This document shows, piece after piece, positions 45,609 to 53,760 of a stretch of 64,000 nt of DNA (the stretch's first letter is position 1; every line of letters starts with the position of its first letter). The notes beneath the pieces were generated by a model. The model ran no database searches, was not told the DNA's origin, and saw only the letters and a list, made by a program, of their open reading frames with translations. The stretch spans positions 1,178,001 to 1,242,000 of the forward strand of contig NZ_JAINVW010000001.1 of NCBI RefSeq assembly GCF_019880545.1, written 5' to 3'. Source of the stretch: Flagellimonas meishanensis. GTDB lineage: Bacteria; Bacteroidota; Bacteroidia; Flavobacteriales; Flavobacteriaceae. The translations under genes were made by a program, and so were the position numbers.

Positions 45609-45616
45609 TAAATTTG
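45609..45616 (+). promoter_or_regulatory. -7 promoter element for the second subunit III gene
   Basis: TAAATTTG matches the consensus and ends 29 bases before the ATG. TTTT at 45587-45590 is a weak -33. The 93-base gap from the previous gene supports a separate internal promoter. Confidence 0.5.
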
Positions 45617-45645
45617 TGAAAGTTTTATTAAAACGACCTTAATAT

Positions 45646-46620
45646 ATGGATGCAACGGTAACTACCGATACTGAAGGCAGCGTTTGGGGAGGAGGAAACA
45701 GACCCTTGGGCGCCAGCTACGGAAAAATGATGATGTGGTTCTTTATTGTCTCTGATGCCCTGACCTTTTCTGGCTTTTTGGTGTCTTACGGCTTCTCGCG
45801 GTTCAAGTTTATCGAAACATGGCCCATTGCGGATGAAGTTTTTACCCACGTACCGTTTTTTCATGGGAACTATCCCATGATCTATGTGGCATTCATGACG
45901 TTTATACTGATTATGTCTTCCGTGACCATGGTACTTGCTGTGGATGCCGGTCATCGAATGATGCAGAAAAAAGTGATCTTATACATGTTCCTGACCATTA
46001 TAGGCGGTGCCATTTTCGTTGGTTCCCAAGCATGGGAATGGGCTACCTTCATTAAAGGGGATTACGGCGCATTGGAGACAAAAGGTGGTAGGATATTGCA
46101 ATTCGTGAATGCCGAAACCGGGGAAAGGGCTGGCTTGGCCGACTTTGCCAAAACGCTTCCAGAGGAACGGGTGAAGCATACCGAAAGTGTTGGGGTATGG
46201 TTCCAGGGAGAGGGATACCAAACTTCCTTTTCCTTGAAAGAAGTGGTTGAAGGCTTTAAGTCGACCCCAAATATCCTGATCCGTACCGAAACGATCAATG
46301 AGGAAGGGGAGAAAACAGTCTTGAATAGGCAGGAATCCCTTGAGAAACTTGCACAGGCCACCCAGGTGGTCGAAGGGGCCAATCTTATCCACAATGAATA
46401 TGGAAGCCGTCTTTTTGCAGACTTTTTCTTCTTTATAACTGGGTTCCACGGATTCCACGTATTTTCTGGTGTTGTGATCAACATCATTATATTTTTCAAT
46501 ATCATCCTGGGAACCTATGAACGCCGGGGACACTATGAAATGGTTGAGAAAGTGGGATTGTACTGGCACTTTGTGGATTTGGTCTGGGTATTTGTATTTA
46601 CATTCTTTTATTTGGTATAA
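45646..46620 (+). CDS. coxC: cytochrome c oxidase subunit III (second copy) with a large soluble insert
   Basis: The 324-residue protein has helices near 28-50, 77-99 and 110-133, then a hydrophilic insert of about 115 residues (138-255), then two helices beginning FFFITGFHGFHV (261-272) and the closing WHFVDLVWVFVFTFFYLV. The family elements are all there; the insert is extra compared with the basic subunit III and contains no cysteine or heme motif. It may face the periplasm and contact complex III; that is inferred. It lies 15 bases before the subunit IV gene. Confidence 0.93.
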   Translation: MDATVTTDTEGSVWGGGNRPLGASYGKMMMWFFIVSDALTFSGFLVSYGFSRFKFIETWPIADEVFTHVPFFHGNYPMIYVAFMTFILIMSSVTMVLAVDAGHRMMQKKVILYMFLTIIGGAIFVGSQAWEWATFIKGDYGALETKGGRILQFVNAETGERAGLADFAKTLPEERVKHTESVGVWFQGEGYQTSFSLKEVVEGFKSTPNILIRTETINEEGEKTVLNRQESLEKLAQATQVVEGANLIHNEYGSRLFADFFFFITGFHGFHVFSGVVINIIIFFNIILGTYERRGHYEMVEKVGLYWHFVDLVWVFVFTFFYLV

Positions 46621-46635
46621 AATATTTACGTTTCA

Positions 46636-47019
46636 ATGGCACACGAACATAAACTCGAGATTTTCAGAGGACTCTTAAAATTCAAGTCGAATACCCAAAA
46701 GATTTGGGGCGTTTTGATTTTTCTTTCCATCGTTACAGCAGTTGAGGTCGGTTTGGGTATTGCCAAGCCTGCTTTTTTGACCTCCAATTATTTGATCGGG
46801 ATGAAACTCCTCAACTGGATCTTTATCATATTGACCTTGGTAAAGGCCTATTACATCGCTTGGGATTTCATGCACTTGCGCGATGAAAAAAGTTCCTTGC
46901 GAAGAGCAGTGGTGTGGACACCAATATTCTTGATTTGCTATCTGATATTTATCCTGTTGTTTGAGGCCGACTACATCTACAATGTGTTCAAGGACGGATT
47001 TATGGCATGGGATTTCTAA
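46636..47019 (+). CDS. cytochrome c oxidase subunit IV family protein
   Basis: The 127-residue protein has three helices (about 23-43, 57-78 and 92-111) and the family pattern including KAYYIAWDFMHLRDE (70-84). It is a small bacterial subunit IV of the oxidase. A strong terminator follows, closing the subunit part of the cluster. Confidence 0.92.
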   Translation: MAHEHKLEIFRGLLKFKSNTQKIWGVLIFLSIVTAVEVGLGIAKPAFLTSNYLIGMKLLNWIFIILTLVKAYYIAWDFMHLRDEKSSLRRAVVWTPIFLICYLIFILLFEADYIYNVFKDGFMAWDF

Positions 47020-47036
47020 AGCATTATTAACAAGAT

Positions 47037-47065
47037 AAAAAGACGGTTTCCCAACCGTCTTTTTT
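47037..47065 (+). terminator. terminator after the subunit IV gene
   Basis: AAAAAGACGGTT and AACCGTCTTTTT pair around TCCC, with a T run. The T run also supplies the first bases of the next promoter element. Confidence 0.9.
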
Positions 47066-47072
47066 AATTTTG
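47065..47072 (+). promoter_or_regulatory. -7 promoter element overlapping the terminator tail
   Basis: TAATTTTG matches TAnnTTTG, starting at the last T of the terminator and ending 13 bases before the next ATG. No TTTG is seen at -33, where the hairpin lies. Confidence 0.45.
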
Positions 47073-47085
47073 TAGTCCACTTGTT

Positions 47086-47718
47086 ATGAAAAAGACTTTT
47101 GTTTTAGTGGTTCTCTTTGTGTTTCCGTTGGTGGCATACCTTTTCTTTGCTTCGGGAGTGAACAATTTTGGAAGGTTGCCGGTGCTTACCGAGAACATTC
47201 CCGACTTGTTGGCCATGGACCAAAATACTAGTTTGGATGGCAAGATTACCATTTTGGGCTTTTTGGGCAATCAACCCGATAAAAAAAAAGGCAACGCTTT
47301 TAACCTTAACCAAAAAATATACAAACGTTTTAGTGAGTTCAGGGACTTTCAGATAGTGATGGTTGTTCCAGAGGGGAATGAAGAAAGCGCAGAAGCATTG
47401 AAAAAAGAACTCGGGAAACTTTCCGAGGTTGACAAATGGAATTTTGCCTACGGCACAGAGGATGGGATAAAATACTTCTTCACGCAGATGAAGACCAATT
47501 TGGAGTTGGATGATGATTTATCCACACCCTATGTTTTCATAATAGATAAGGAACGAAGTTTACGGGGAAGAAAGGACGATGAGGATGAGGGCATCAAATA
47601 TGGTTTCAACACCACATCCGTAGCGGAATTGAACAACAAAATGGAGGACGATGTTAAGATCATCCTTGCTGAATATCGATTGGCCTTAAAAAAGAACAAT
47701 GCCGACAGGAGCAAATAA
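47086..47718 (+). CDS. SCO-like thioredoxin-fold protein without cysteines
   Basis: The 210-residue protein has an N-terminal hydrophobic helix (signal peptide or anchor), then a sequence that follows the SCO1 order: a strand ILGFLG where SCO has its metal loop, a helix LNQKIYKRFSEF, a strand FQIVMVVPEG and a late strand PYVFIIDKERSLRGR. The copper loop (CxxxC) and the conserved His are absent, and there is no cysteine in the whole protein. The next gene is a normal SCO1, overlapping by 20 bases. It may be a degenerate SCO paralog used as a scaffold or chaperone partner. This is read from pattern, not from a search. Confidence 0.65.
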   Translation: MKKTFVLVVLFVFPLVAYLFFASGVNNFGRLPVLTENIPDLLAMDQNTSLDGKITILGFLGNQPDKKKGNAFNLNQKIYKRFSEFRDFQIVMVVPEGNEESAEALKKELGKLSEVDKWNFAYGTEDGIKYFFTQMKTNLELDDDLSTPYVFIIDKERSLRGRKDDEDEGIKYGFNTTSVAELNNKMEDDVKIILAEYRLALKKNNADRSK

Positions 47719-48442
47719 GAAAAAAAAGTATACCTACGTCTGGGTCTCTGCAATTATTCTACTATTTGGAATTTTTGCGGTGTACGAGATAACCAAAAGG
47801 GTAAAGGGAGGTGATGTTGTGGATAAGGACCGCATGAGTTCCATGAGCAAAACGGCTGAAGTAGGCTTTATTTTGAACAATGGGCAAAAAAGAAGTGTGC
47901 CGCCCTTTGCCTTCATAAATCAAGACAGTACGCTCGTGACCAACCAGGACTATTTGGGAAAGGTGTATATAGCTGAGTTCTTCTTTACAACATGTCCGAC
48001 CATTTGCCCGATCATGACCAAAAACCTGGTGGAATTGCAGAACACGTTTGAGGACCAAGAGGATTTTGGAGTGGTATCCTTCACCATAAATCCAAGATAT
48101 GATACCCCTTCCGTATTGAAAAATTATGCCAATAAATATGGCATTGTCGATAAAGATTGGAATTTGCTTACCGGGGACCAGGCTAAAATCTATGCGCTGG
48201 CACAGGAAGGCTTTTATATTTTGGCCAATGAGGTGGAAGATGCCCCAGGTGGTTTTGAGCATTCGGGAATGTTCGCGTTGATCGACAAAAATGGATACAT
48301 TAGGTCCCGCAAGGACGAATACGGAAATCCATTGATCTACTATCGGGGAACAATCACGGAAGAACAAGGTGCGAACGCCGAAGGCGAAGAGCAGCAGATT
48401 ACCATGCTCAAGGAAGACATTAAAAAACTTTTGGAGGAATAA
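47699..48442 (+). CDS. SCO1/SenC copper chaperone for cytochrome oxidase
   Basis: The 247-residue protein has an N-terminal membrane anchor (about 11-30) and a thioredoxin-like domain with the copper ligands Cys99 and Cys103 in TTCPTICPIM and His188 in FEHSGMF. SCO proteins help to load the CuA site of subunit II. The start overlaps the previous gene by 20 bases and the stop overlaps the start of the DUF420 gene by one base, so all three are translationally coupled. Confidence 0.95.
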   Translation: MPTGANKKKKYTYVWVSAIILLFGIFAVYEITKRVKGGDVVDKDRMSSMSKTAEVGFILNNGQKRSVPPFAFINQDSTLVTNQDYLGKVYIAEFFFTTCPTICPIMTKNLVELQNTFEDQEDFGVVSFTINPRYDTPSVLKNYANKYGIVDKDWNLLTGDQAKIYALAQEGFYILANEVEDAPGGFEHSGMFALIDKNGYIRSRKDEYGNPLIYYRGTITEEQGANAEGEEQQITMLKEDIKKLLEE

Positions 48443-48975
48443 TGGAAAATAGTTTACAAAAAGCCAAAAATTTCAACAGATGGATCACCATTGTGTCGGT
48501 TGCAGTTCCCCTTGTGGTTGTGGTGCTCTTTGCCTACAAGATTCCTAATGCCGAGCCCTTGTCATTTTTGCCTCCAATCTACGCAAGCATTAATGGTTTT
48601 ACGGCCCTTCTCTTGATATTGGCCCTTGTGGCCATTAAAAAAGGCAAGCGCAAGGTGCATCAAAGATTGATGAATACCTGTATTGCCCTATCAGTGCTGT
48701 TCTTGATCATGTACGTTGCCTATCACATGACATCCGAATCAACCGTTTATGGAGGAGAGGGTCCTTTAAAATATGTCTACTACTTTATACTGCTCACCCA
48801 CATTGTATTGTCCATTTCGGTGATTCCGTTGGTATTGATAACATATTCCAAGGCCTATTTGGGAGATTTCATCATGCATCGGTTGTGGGCCAGGTTTACT
48901 TTTCCCATTTGGTTGTATGTCGCCATTACCGGAGTGTTGGTTTACTTAATGATTTCACCCTATTATCCGTATTGA
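48442..48975 (+). CDS. DUF420 membrane protein (CtaM-like)
   Basis: The 177-residue protein has five helices and the DUF420 pattern with conserved His73, His95, His120 and His146 near helix ends. DUF420 proteins include CtaM, needed for heme A-containing oxidase assembly in Gram-positive bacteria; the same role here is suggested by its neighbours. It overlaps the SCO1 stop by one base and ends 6 bases before the next small gene. Confidence 0.85.
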   Translation: MENSLQKAKNFNRWITIVSVAVPLVVVVLFAYKIPNAEPLSFLPPIYASINGFTALLLILALVAIKKGKRKVHQRLMNTCIALSVLFLIMYVAYHMTSESTVYGGEGPLKYVYYFILLTHIVLSISVIPLVLITYSKAYLGDFIMHRLWARFTFPIWLYVAITGVLVYLMISPYYPY

Positions 48976-48981
48976 CAACCC

Positions 48982-49194
48982 ATGAGGACGAAGATTTTCC
49001 TATTGCTGCTTGTTTTCTTGGTACTTCCCCAGATCATGGAAGCACAATGCGCCATGTGCCGAGCGGTGGTGGAAAGTGAGGCCGATGGAAAAACCGCAGA
49101 GGGCATCAATAATGGAATTGTATACCTAATGGCCATCCCCTATCTTCTTGTGGTCGCCCTTTTTTACTTCATTTACAAGAAAATGAGGGCTTGA
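48982..49194 (+). CDS. small membrane protein with a CxxC motif
   Basis: The 70-residue protein has a signal peptide (about 1-22), a CAMC motif (Cys23-Cys26) directly after it, a short acidic linker, and one membrane helix at about 46-66 ending in a basic tail. The two cysteines would therefore be at the periplasmic face just outside the membrane. I do not recognise a named family. Its place as the last gene of a copper/heme oxidase assembly unit suggests a metal, heme or disulfide function, which is inferred. The 6-base gap to the DUF420 gene supports co-expression. Confidence 0.75.
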   Translation: MRTKIFLLLLVFLVLPQIMEAQCAMCRAVVESEADGKTAEGINNGIVYLMAIPYLLVVALFYFIYKKMRA

Positions 49195-49202
49195 AAGACC
49201 AA

Positions 49203-49234
49203 TTGTTAAATTTTCTTTTCAAAAAGTGTAACAA
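49203..49234. repeat. inverted repeat upstream of the exporter locus
   Basis: TTGTTA (49203-49208) and TAACAA (49229-49234) are inverted around 20 bases. A related pair, TTGTAA and TTACAA around 24 bases, lies upstream of the ATPase gene in the same locus. It may be an operator, but so short a repeat could be chance. Confidence 0.3.
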
Positions 49235-49301
49235 TGCCTTAGAATCTTTATCTTATACTCGTACGCTTTTTAATTCATCAATCAAATCCAAACACTGACC
49301 C

Positions 49302-50546
49302 ATGTTCGACATTGAAAGGTGGCAAGAGATATTTGACACCATACGAAAGAACAAGCTCCGCACCTTTTTAACAGGTCTTTCCGTTGCATCGGGAATATTT
49401 ATCCTTGTCATTTTATTGGGATTTGGCCAAGGCATGCAAAATGGCGTGGAACATGAGTTTAAAGAGGATGCCACAACCAGTATATGGGCGTGGCCGGGAG
49501 TGACTTCAAAAGAATTTAAGGGGCTCAATCCAGGGCGCAGGATCCAATTCATCAACGAAAACTTCGAAACGGCCAGTTCCATGTTCAACGATGTCATTGA
49601 GTATGAATCACCTCGGATATTTGTTCGCGACGTGAATGTAAACTATGGCAAAGAGGCTTTGGTCTATAGCATTCAGGGAGTTTCATCCGATTTTCAATTT
49701 ATTGAAGGCCCCGTAATGAGGGAAGGTCGTTTCATCAATTACCAAGACGAAGTCTCAATCGGCAAAGTGGCGATCATCGGAAATAAAATCAAAAAGGATG
49801 TCTTCACCGATGTGGATTCGCCCTTGGGGGAGTTTATTGATATCTCTGGAATCCCCTTTAAGATTGTTGGTGTTTTTGGCGAGATGCGGGATCGGGAAGA
49901 AGAACGGATTTATATTCCGATAACAACGGCCCAGCGCGTATTCAATGGAGGCAATCGCATAAACAACATGTCCTTTACCCTTCCTCCCGTGGAAAATTTT
50001 GACGAAGCCGTGGCGCAGGCCGTTGATTTCAAGAAGAACCTCAGGACATATCTACAGCAGGCGCATACCGTGGCTCCCGATGACAATGGTGCCATGGAGG
50101 TCTGGAGTGCCATGGAAGAGGCCAAGCGGTATTATGGACTTACGGGAAACATCAAAATATTCTTTTGGTTTGTTGGAATCTGTACCATTATTGCGGGAGT
50201 GGTCGGCGTTAGCAATATAATGTTGATCGTGGTCCGTGAACGTACCCGGGAAATTGGAATAAGGAAAGCCCTTGGCGCCAAACCATGGTCCATCGTGGGC
50301 ATGATCCTGCAGGAATCCATTTTCGTGACCGCAATTTCGGGTTTTACCGGCTTGATATTCAGTATGGGACTCCTGGAAATTGTAGGCCCCAACGTGGAGG
50401 TGGATTATGTAGTGAATCCTTCGGTTAGCTTCAATGTGGCATTTTCCACGGTATTGGTCTTGATACTTGCTGGGACGTTGGCCGGATTTGTTCCCGCTTG
50501 GAGAGCGGCGAAAGTTCAAGTGGTGGAATCGCTAAAGGATGAATAA
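49302..50546 (+). CDS. ABC exporter permease, MacB/FtsX type (copy A1)
   Basis: The 414-residue protein has one helix near the N-terminus (about 18-42), a large periplasmic domain (MacB_PCD type) and three C-terminal helices with GVVGVSNIMLIVVRERTREIGIRKALGA between them, the standard MacB/FtsX pattern. It is closely related to the permease at 53753 (shared starts QEIFxTIxKNKLRTFLTG) and so forms pair A of a duplicated set. The module lacks its own ATPase, which is encoded at 53059. The likely job is exporting a small molecule or lipid-linked substrate through the two membranes. Confidence 0.9.
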   Translation: MFDIERWQEIFDTIRKNKLRTFLTGLSVASGIFILVILLGFGQGMQNGVEHEFKEDATTSIWAWPGVTSKEFKGLNPGRRIQFINENFETASSMFNDVIEYESPRIFVRDVNVNYGKEALVYSIQGVSSDFQFIEGPVMREGRFINYQDEVSIGKVAIIGNKIKKDVFTDVDSPLGEFIDISGIPFKIVGVFGEMRDREEERIYIPITTAQRVFNGGNRINNMSFTLPPVENFDEAVAQAVDFKKNLRTYLQQAHTVAPDDNGAMEVWSAMEEAKRYYGLTGNIKIFFWFVGICTIIAGVVGVSNIMLIVVRERTREIGIRKALGAKPWSIVGMILQESIFVTAISGFTGLIFSMGLLEIVGPNVEVDYVVNPSVSFNVAFSTVLVLILAGTLAGFVPAWRAAKVQVVESLKDE

Positions 50547-50569
50547 CGAATTGAATCAAACAAGGTAAA

Positions 50570-51829
50570 ATGTTCAACAGGGACAGATGGCGGGAGATCT
50601 TGGAGGTACTGACCAGTAATGTGGGGCGGACCTTACTCACATCCTTTGGGGTGAGCTGGGGAATATTTATTCTAATCGTGCTATTGGCAGCGGGCAAAGG
50701 ATTGGAGAATGGGATCCGCAAAGATTTCGGGGACATAGCCACCAATACCATGTTCATGTGGACACGAAGTACCACCAAAGCATTCGAAGGACTCCCTAAA
50801 GGGAGAAGTTTCGAATTCAAGATATCGGATGTGCAGGCCATATGGGACAATGTCCCGAATCTAAGGTTTGTGTCGCCGAGAAACCAATTGGGAGGTTTTC
50901 GTGGTGGTGGCAACGTGGTAAGGGGCATACGCACAGGCGCTTACAACATTTATGGCGATTATCCGGAAATCATCAATCAAGACCCCATGACCGTGACCTC
51001 GGGCCGGTTCATTAATGTCAACGATATCAACGAAAAAAGAAAAGTGGCCATTATTGGTCAAGGTGTCAAGAACGACCTTTATGAAAAAGGCGAGGATCCT
51101 TTGGGTACCTATATCAAAATCCAGGGGGTAAACTTTATGGTTATTGGAACCTATAAGAAAAATAGCAACGATGGTGATGGCGAAGAGGCCCAAAAAGAGA
51201 TTTTTGTGCCCTTTACGTCGTTCTCACAGGCATTCAATAGAGGAGAGGAAGTCGGCTGGATGGCCATTACCGCAAAGGATGAAAGTTCCATTTCCATACT
51301 CAAGGAGGATATTGTCAATTTGATGCGCAAACGACATAAGGTACACCCGGAGGACAATCGGGCCATTGGGTATTTTGACCTTTATGAACAATACAATCGG
51401 GTGGAGAGCCTTTTTGGGGCACTCAAGGCCGTGGCCTATATCGTGGGGATAATGGTTTTGCTTTCGGGAATTATCGGTGTTAGCAATATCATGCTCATCG
51501 TGGTCAAGGAAAGAACCAAGGAAATTGGGATACGCAGGGCCCTTGGGGAACAACCGTGGTCCATCAAAAAACAAATATTGATGGAATCCATATTTCTCAC
51601 CGTCATATCGGGAATGGTAGGGATTATTTTTGGTTCCTTGGTCATTTACGGAATCAACTCACTTTTGGACAGCGTTGGCCCAGTGGATATGTTCCTGAGC
51701 CCCAGCGTCAGCGTTGGTGTGGTCGGCGGGGCCATGTTTATTTTGACCATATCGGGTCTTTTGGCAGGGTTCATACCGGCCAATAGCGCCATCAGGGTTC
51801 GACCCATTGAGGCGCTTAGAACAGAATAG
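50570..51829 (+). CDS. ABC exporter permease, MacB/FtsX type (copy B1)
   Basis: The 419-residue protein has the same four-helix permease layout, with IIGVSNIMLIVVKERTKEIGIRRALGE near its C-terminus. It is more related to the permease at 54985 (both share YGDFPEI/YGDYPEI and the GRSF/GRNI region) than to its neighbour. It may form a heterodimer with the A1 permease. Its stop codon lies within the frame of the downstream adaptor's possible extension; the adaptor start chosen here is 25 bases after the stop. Confidence 0.9.
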   Translation: MFNRDRWREILEVLTSNVGRTLLTSFGVSWGIFILIVLLAAGKGLENGIRKDFGDIATNTMFMWTRSTTKAFEGLPKGRSFEFKISDVQAIWDNVPNLRFVSPRNQLGGFRGGGNVVRGIRTGAYNIYGDYPEIINQDPMTVTSGRFINVNDINEKRKVAIIGQGVKNDLYEKGEDPLGTYIKIQGVNFMVIGTYKKNSNDGDGEEAQKEIFVPFTSFSQAFNRGEEVGWMAITAKDESSISILKEDIVNLMRKRHKVHPEDNRAIGYFDLYEQYNRVESLFGALKAVAYIVGIMVLLSGIIGVSNIMLIVVKERTKEIGIRRALGEQPWSIKKQILMESIFLTVISGMVGIIFGSLVIYGINSLLDSVGPVDMFLSPSVSVGVVGGAMFILTISGLLAGFIPANSAIRVRPIEALRTE

Positions 51830-51854
51830 AATCAATCAAAACCATAGCATAAAA

Positions 51855-52967
51855 ATGAAAAAATCAGTAACCATTACCATTCTTGCACTCATAGTAGTCG
51901 TCTTTAGCGGTTCCATGTATTATTTGTACCAAAAGAATACGGAAGACCCTGTCGTGTACGAGGTGGAGACCCCCTCCAAGCAGAATATAGTAAAAAAGGC
52001 CGTGGCCACTGGGAGCATTCTTCCTTTGGAAGAAGTTCTGATAAAACCCAATATCTCAGGAGTAATTGAGGAAATTTATGTGGAAGGCGGGGATTATGTC
52101 AAATCAGGCGATCTGCTGGCCAAAATAAAGGTAGTTCCCAATCTAAACGCCCTAAATGATGCCAAAAATGCTATCGATGAGGCCAAGATCAATTTGGATG
52201 ATCAGAAAAGAAATTACGAAAGACAGTTATCCATTTTTAACAAAGGGGTTATTTCACAAGCTGATTTGGAACGTGCCCAAGTGGCCTATGATCAGGCAAA
52301 ACAATCATATAACGCTGCCACCAAGCGATATGATATTGTCAAGACGGGCACTACACGCGGATTGAGCAATGCCGCCAATACACTTATCCGTGCCACGGTC
52401 AGTGGCATGGTGCTGGAAGTTCCCGTCGAAGTGGGCAACCAGGTGATAGAGAGCAATAACTTTAATGAAGGAACTACCATTGCGGCCATCGCCGACGTAG
52501 ACAAAATGATTTTTGAAGGCAAGGTGGATGAATCCGAAGTCGGAAAAATAAAGGAGGACCTTCCTTTGGAAATTACGGTCGGGGCCATTGAAAACAAAGT
52601 TTTTGATGCTGTGCTGGACTATATTGCCCCAAAGGGAAAAGAGGAGAATGGAGCCATTCAGTTTGAAATAAAGGGCACCCTCAAAAAACAGGACAGCATG
52701 TTCATCCGTGCGGGACTAAGTGCCAATGCTTCCATAATCCTGGCACGTGCAGACAGTGTGCTGGCCCTAAAAGAAGCACTGATTCAATTTGACGATGACA
52801 CTAAAAAGCCTTTTGTGGAAATAGAGACCGGGGAACAACAGTTTGAGCGAAGGGACATTGAACTTGGCGTAAGTGATGGTATTTATGTTGAGGTGAAATC
52901 AGGTCTTGGCATGGAGGATAAGATCAAGGTCTGGAATGCCATAGAGGAAGAGGAAAACAGCAACTAG
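51855..52967 (+). CDS. periplasmic adaptor subunit (HlyD/MacA type), copy 1
   Basis: The 370-residue protein has an N-terminal membrane helix (about 5-24), a lipoyl half with VATGSILPLEEVLIKPNISGVI, a long helical hairpin, and beta-barrel and membrane-proximal domains. It is a MacA/HlyD-type adaptor linking an inner-membrane ABC exporter to a TolC-type outer-membrane channel. It is closely related to the adaptor at 56263. The frame is open 16 codons upstream into the preceding permease; the ATG chosen starts the signal anchor directly. Confidence 0.9.
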   Translation: MKKSVTITILALIVVVFSGSMYYLYQKNTEDPVVYEVETPSKQNIVKKAVATGSILPLEEVLIKPNISGVIEEIYVEGGDYVKSGDLLAKIKVVPNLNALNDAKNAIDEAKINLDDQKRNYERQLSIFNKGVISQADLERAQVAYDQAKQSYNAATKRYDIVKTGTTRGLSNAANTLIRATVSGMVLEVPVEVGNQVIESNNFNEGTTIAAIADVDKMIFEGKVDESEVGKIKEDLPLEITVGAIENKVFDAVLDYIAPKGKEENGAIQFEIKGTLKKQDSMFIRAGLSANASIILARADSVLALKEALIQFDDDTKKPFVEIETGEQQFERRDIELGVSDGIYVEVKSGLGMEDKIKVWNAIEEEENSN

Positions 52968-52989
52968 TATAAAACAAAAAACAAAAATC

Positions 52990-53025
52990 TTGTAACATTT
53001 TAGCTCTTTGTGAGTCATATTACAA
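52990..53025. repeat. inverted repeat upstream of the exporter ATPase gene
   Basis: TTGTAA (52990-52995) and TTACAA (53020-53025) are inverted around 24 bases; one more base extends the match on each side (CTTGTAA/TTACAAG). It resembles the inverted repeat at 49203-49234 in front of the first module. Confidence 0.35.
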
Positions 53026-53058
53026 GAGTTTAAAGGTTATGCATCCAATAGCATTATC

Positions 53059-53760
53059 ATGATAGAAATCAAAGACCTTCACAAGTCCTATAAAATGGGA
53101 AGCAATTCCCTCCACGTATTGAAAGGAATCAATTTTAAGGCTGATGCAGGGGAGTTGGTGGCCATTATGGGGTCTTCAGGTTCTGGAAAATCCACCTTGT
53201 TGAACATTTTGGGCATGCTTGATGGTGCCGACAGCGGGGAGTACACGTTGGATGGGGTGCCCATTAAGGACCTGAGCGAGACCAAAGCGGCCCAATATCG
53301 AAACAAGTTCCTCGGCTTTGTTTTCCAATCCTTCAATTTGATCAATTATAAAAGTGCCCTGGAAAACGTAGCCCTTCCACTTTACTATCAAGGAGTCCCC
53401 AGAAGGGAAAGACAAGAAAAGGCGCTTCATTATTTGGAAAAGGTGGGCCTGAAGGAATGGGCCACCCATTTGCCCAGTGAGCTCTCTGGAGGTCAAAAAC
53501 AGCGTGTGGCCATAGCAAGGGCCATGGCAGCCGAGCCCAAGGTGCTTTTGGCCGATGAGCCTACAGGAGCATTGGACAGTACCACATCCTATGAAGTCAT
53601 GGACCTGATCCAGAAAATAAACGACGAGGGCAACACCATTTTGGTGGTGACCCACGAGGAGGACATTGCCCACATGTGCAAGCGCATTGTCCACTTAAAG
53701 GACGGTGTTATCGTAGAAGACAAAAAAGTAAAACAAGTAAGGGCGGACCAATATGTTTGA
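53059..53760 (+). CDS. ABC exporter ATPase (MacB/LolD type)
   Basis: The 233-residue ATPase has Walker A GSSGSGKST (38-46), Q-loop Gln90, the signature LSGGQ (142-146), Walker B VLLADEP (162-168) and the switch His199. It belongs to the MacB/LolD group of ATPases that work with FtsX-type permeases. It is the only ATPase among four permeases, so it may serve both permease pairs. It overlaps the following permease by 8 bases. Confidence 0.95.
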   Translation: MIEIKDLHKSYKMGSNSLHVLKGINFKADAGELVAIMGSSGSGKSTLLNILGMLDGADSGEYTLDGVPIKDLSETKAAQYRNKFLGFVFQSFNLINYKSALENVALPLYYQGVPRRERQEKALHYLEKVGLKEWATHLPSELSGGQKQRVAIARAMAAEPKVLLADEPTGALDSTTSYEVMDLIQKINDEGNTILVVTHEEDIAHMCKRIVHLKDGVIVEDKKVKQVRADQYV

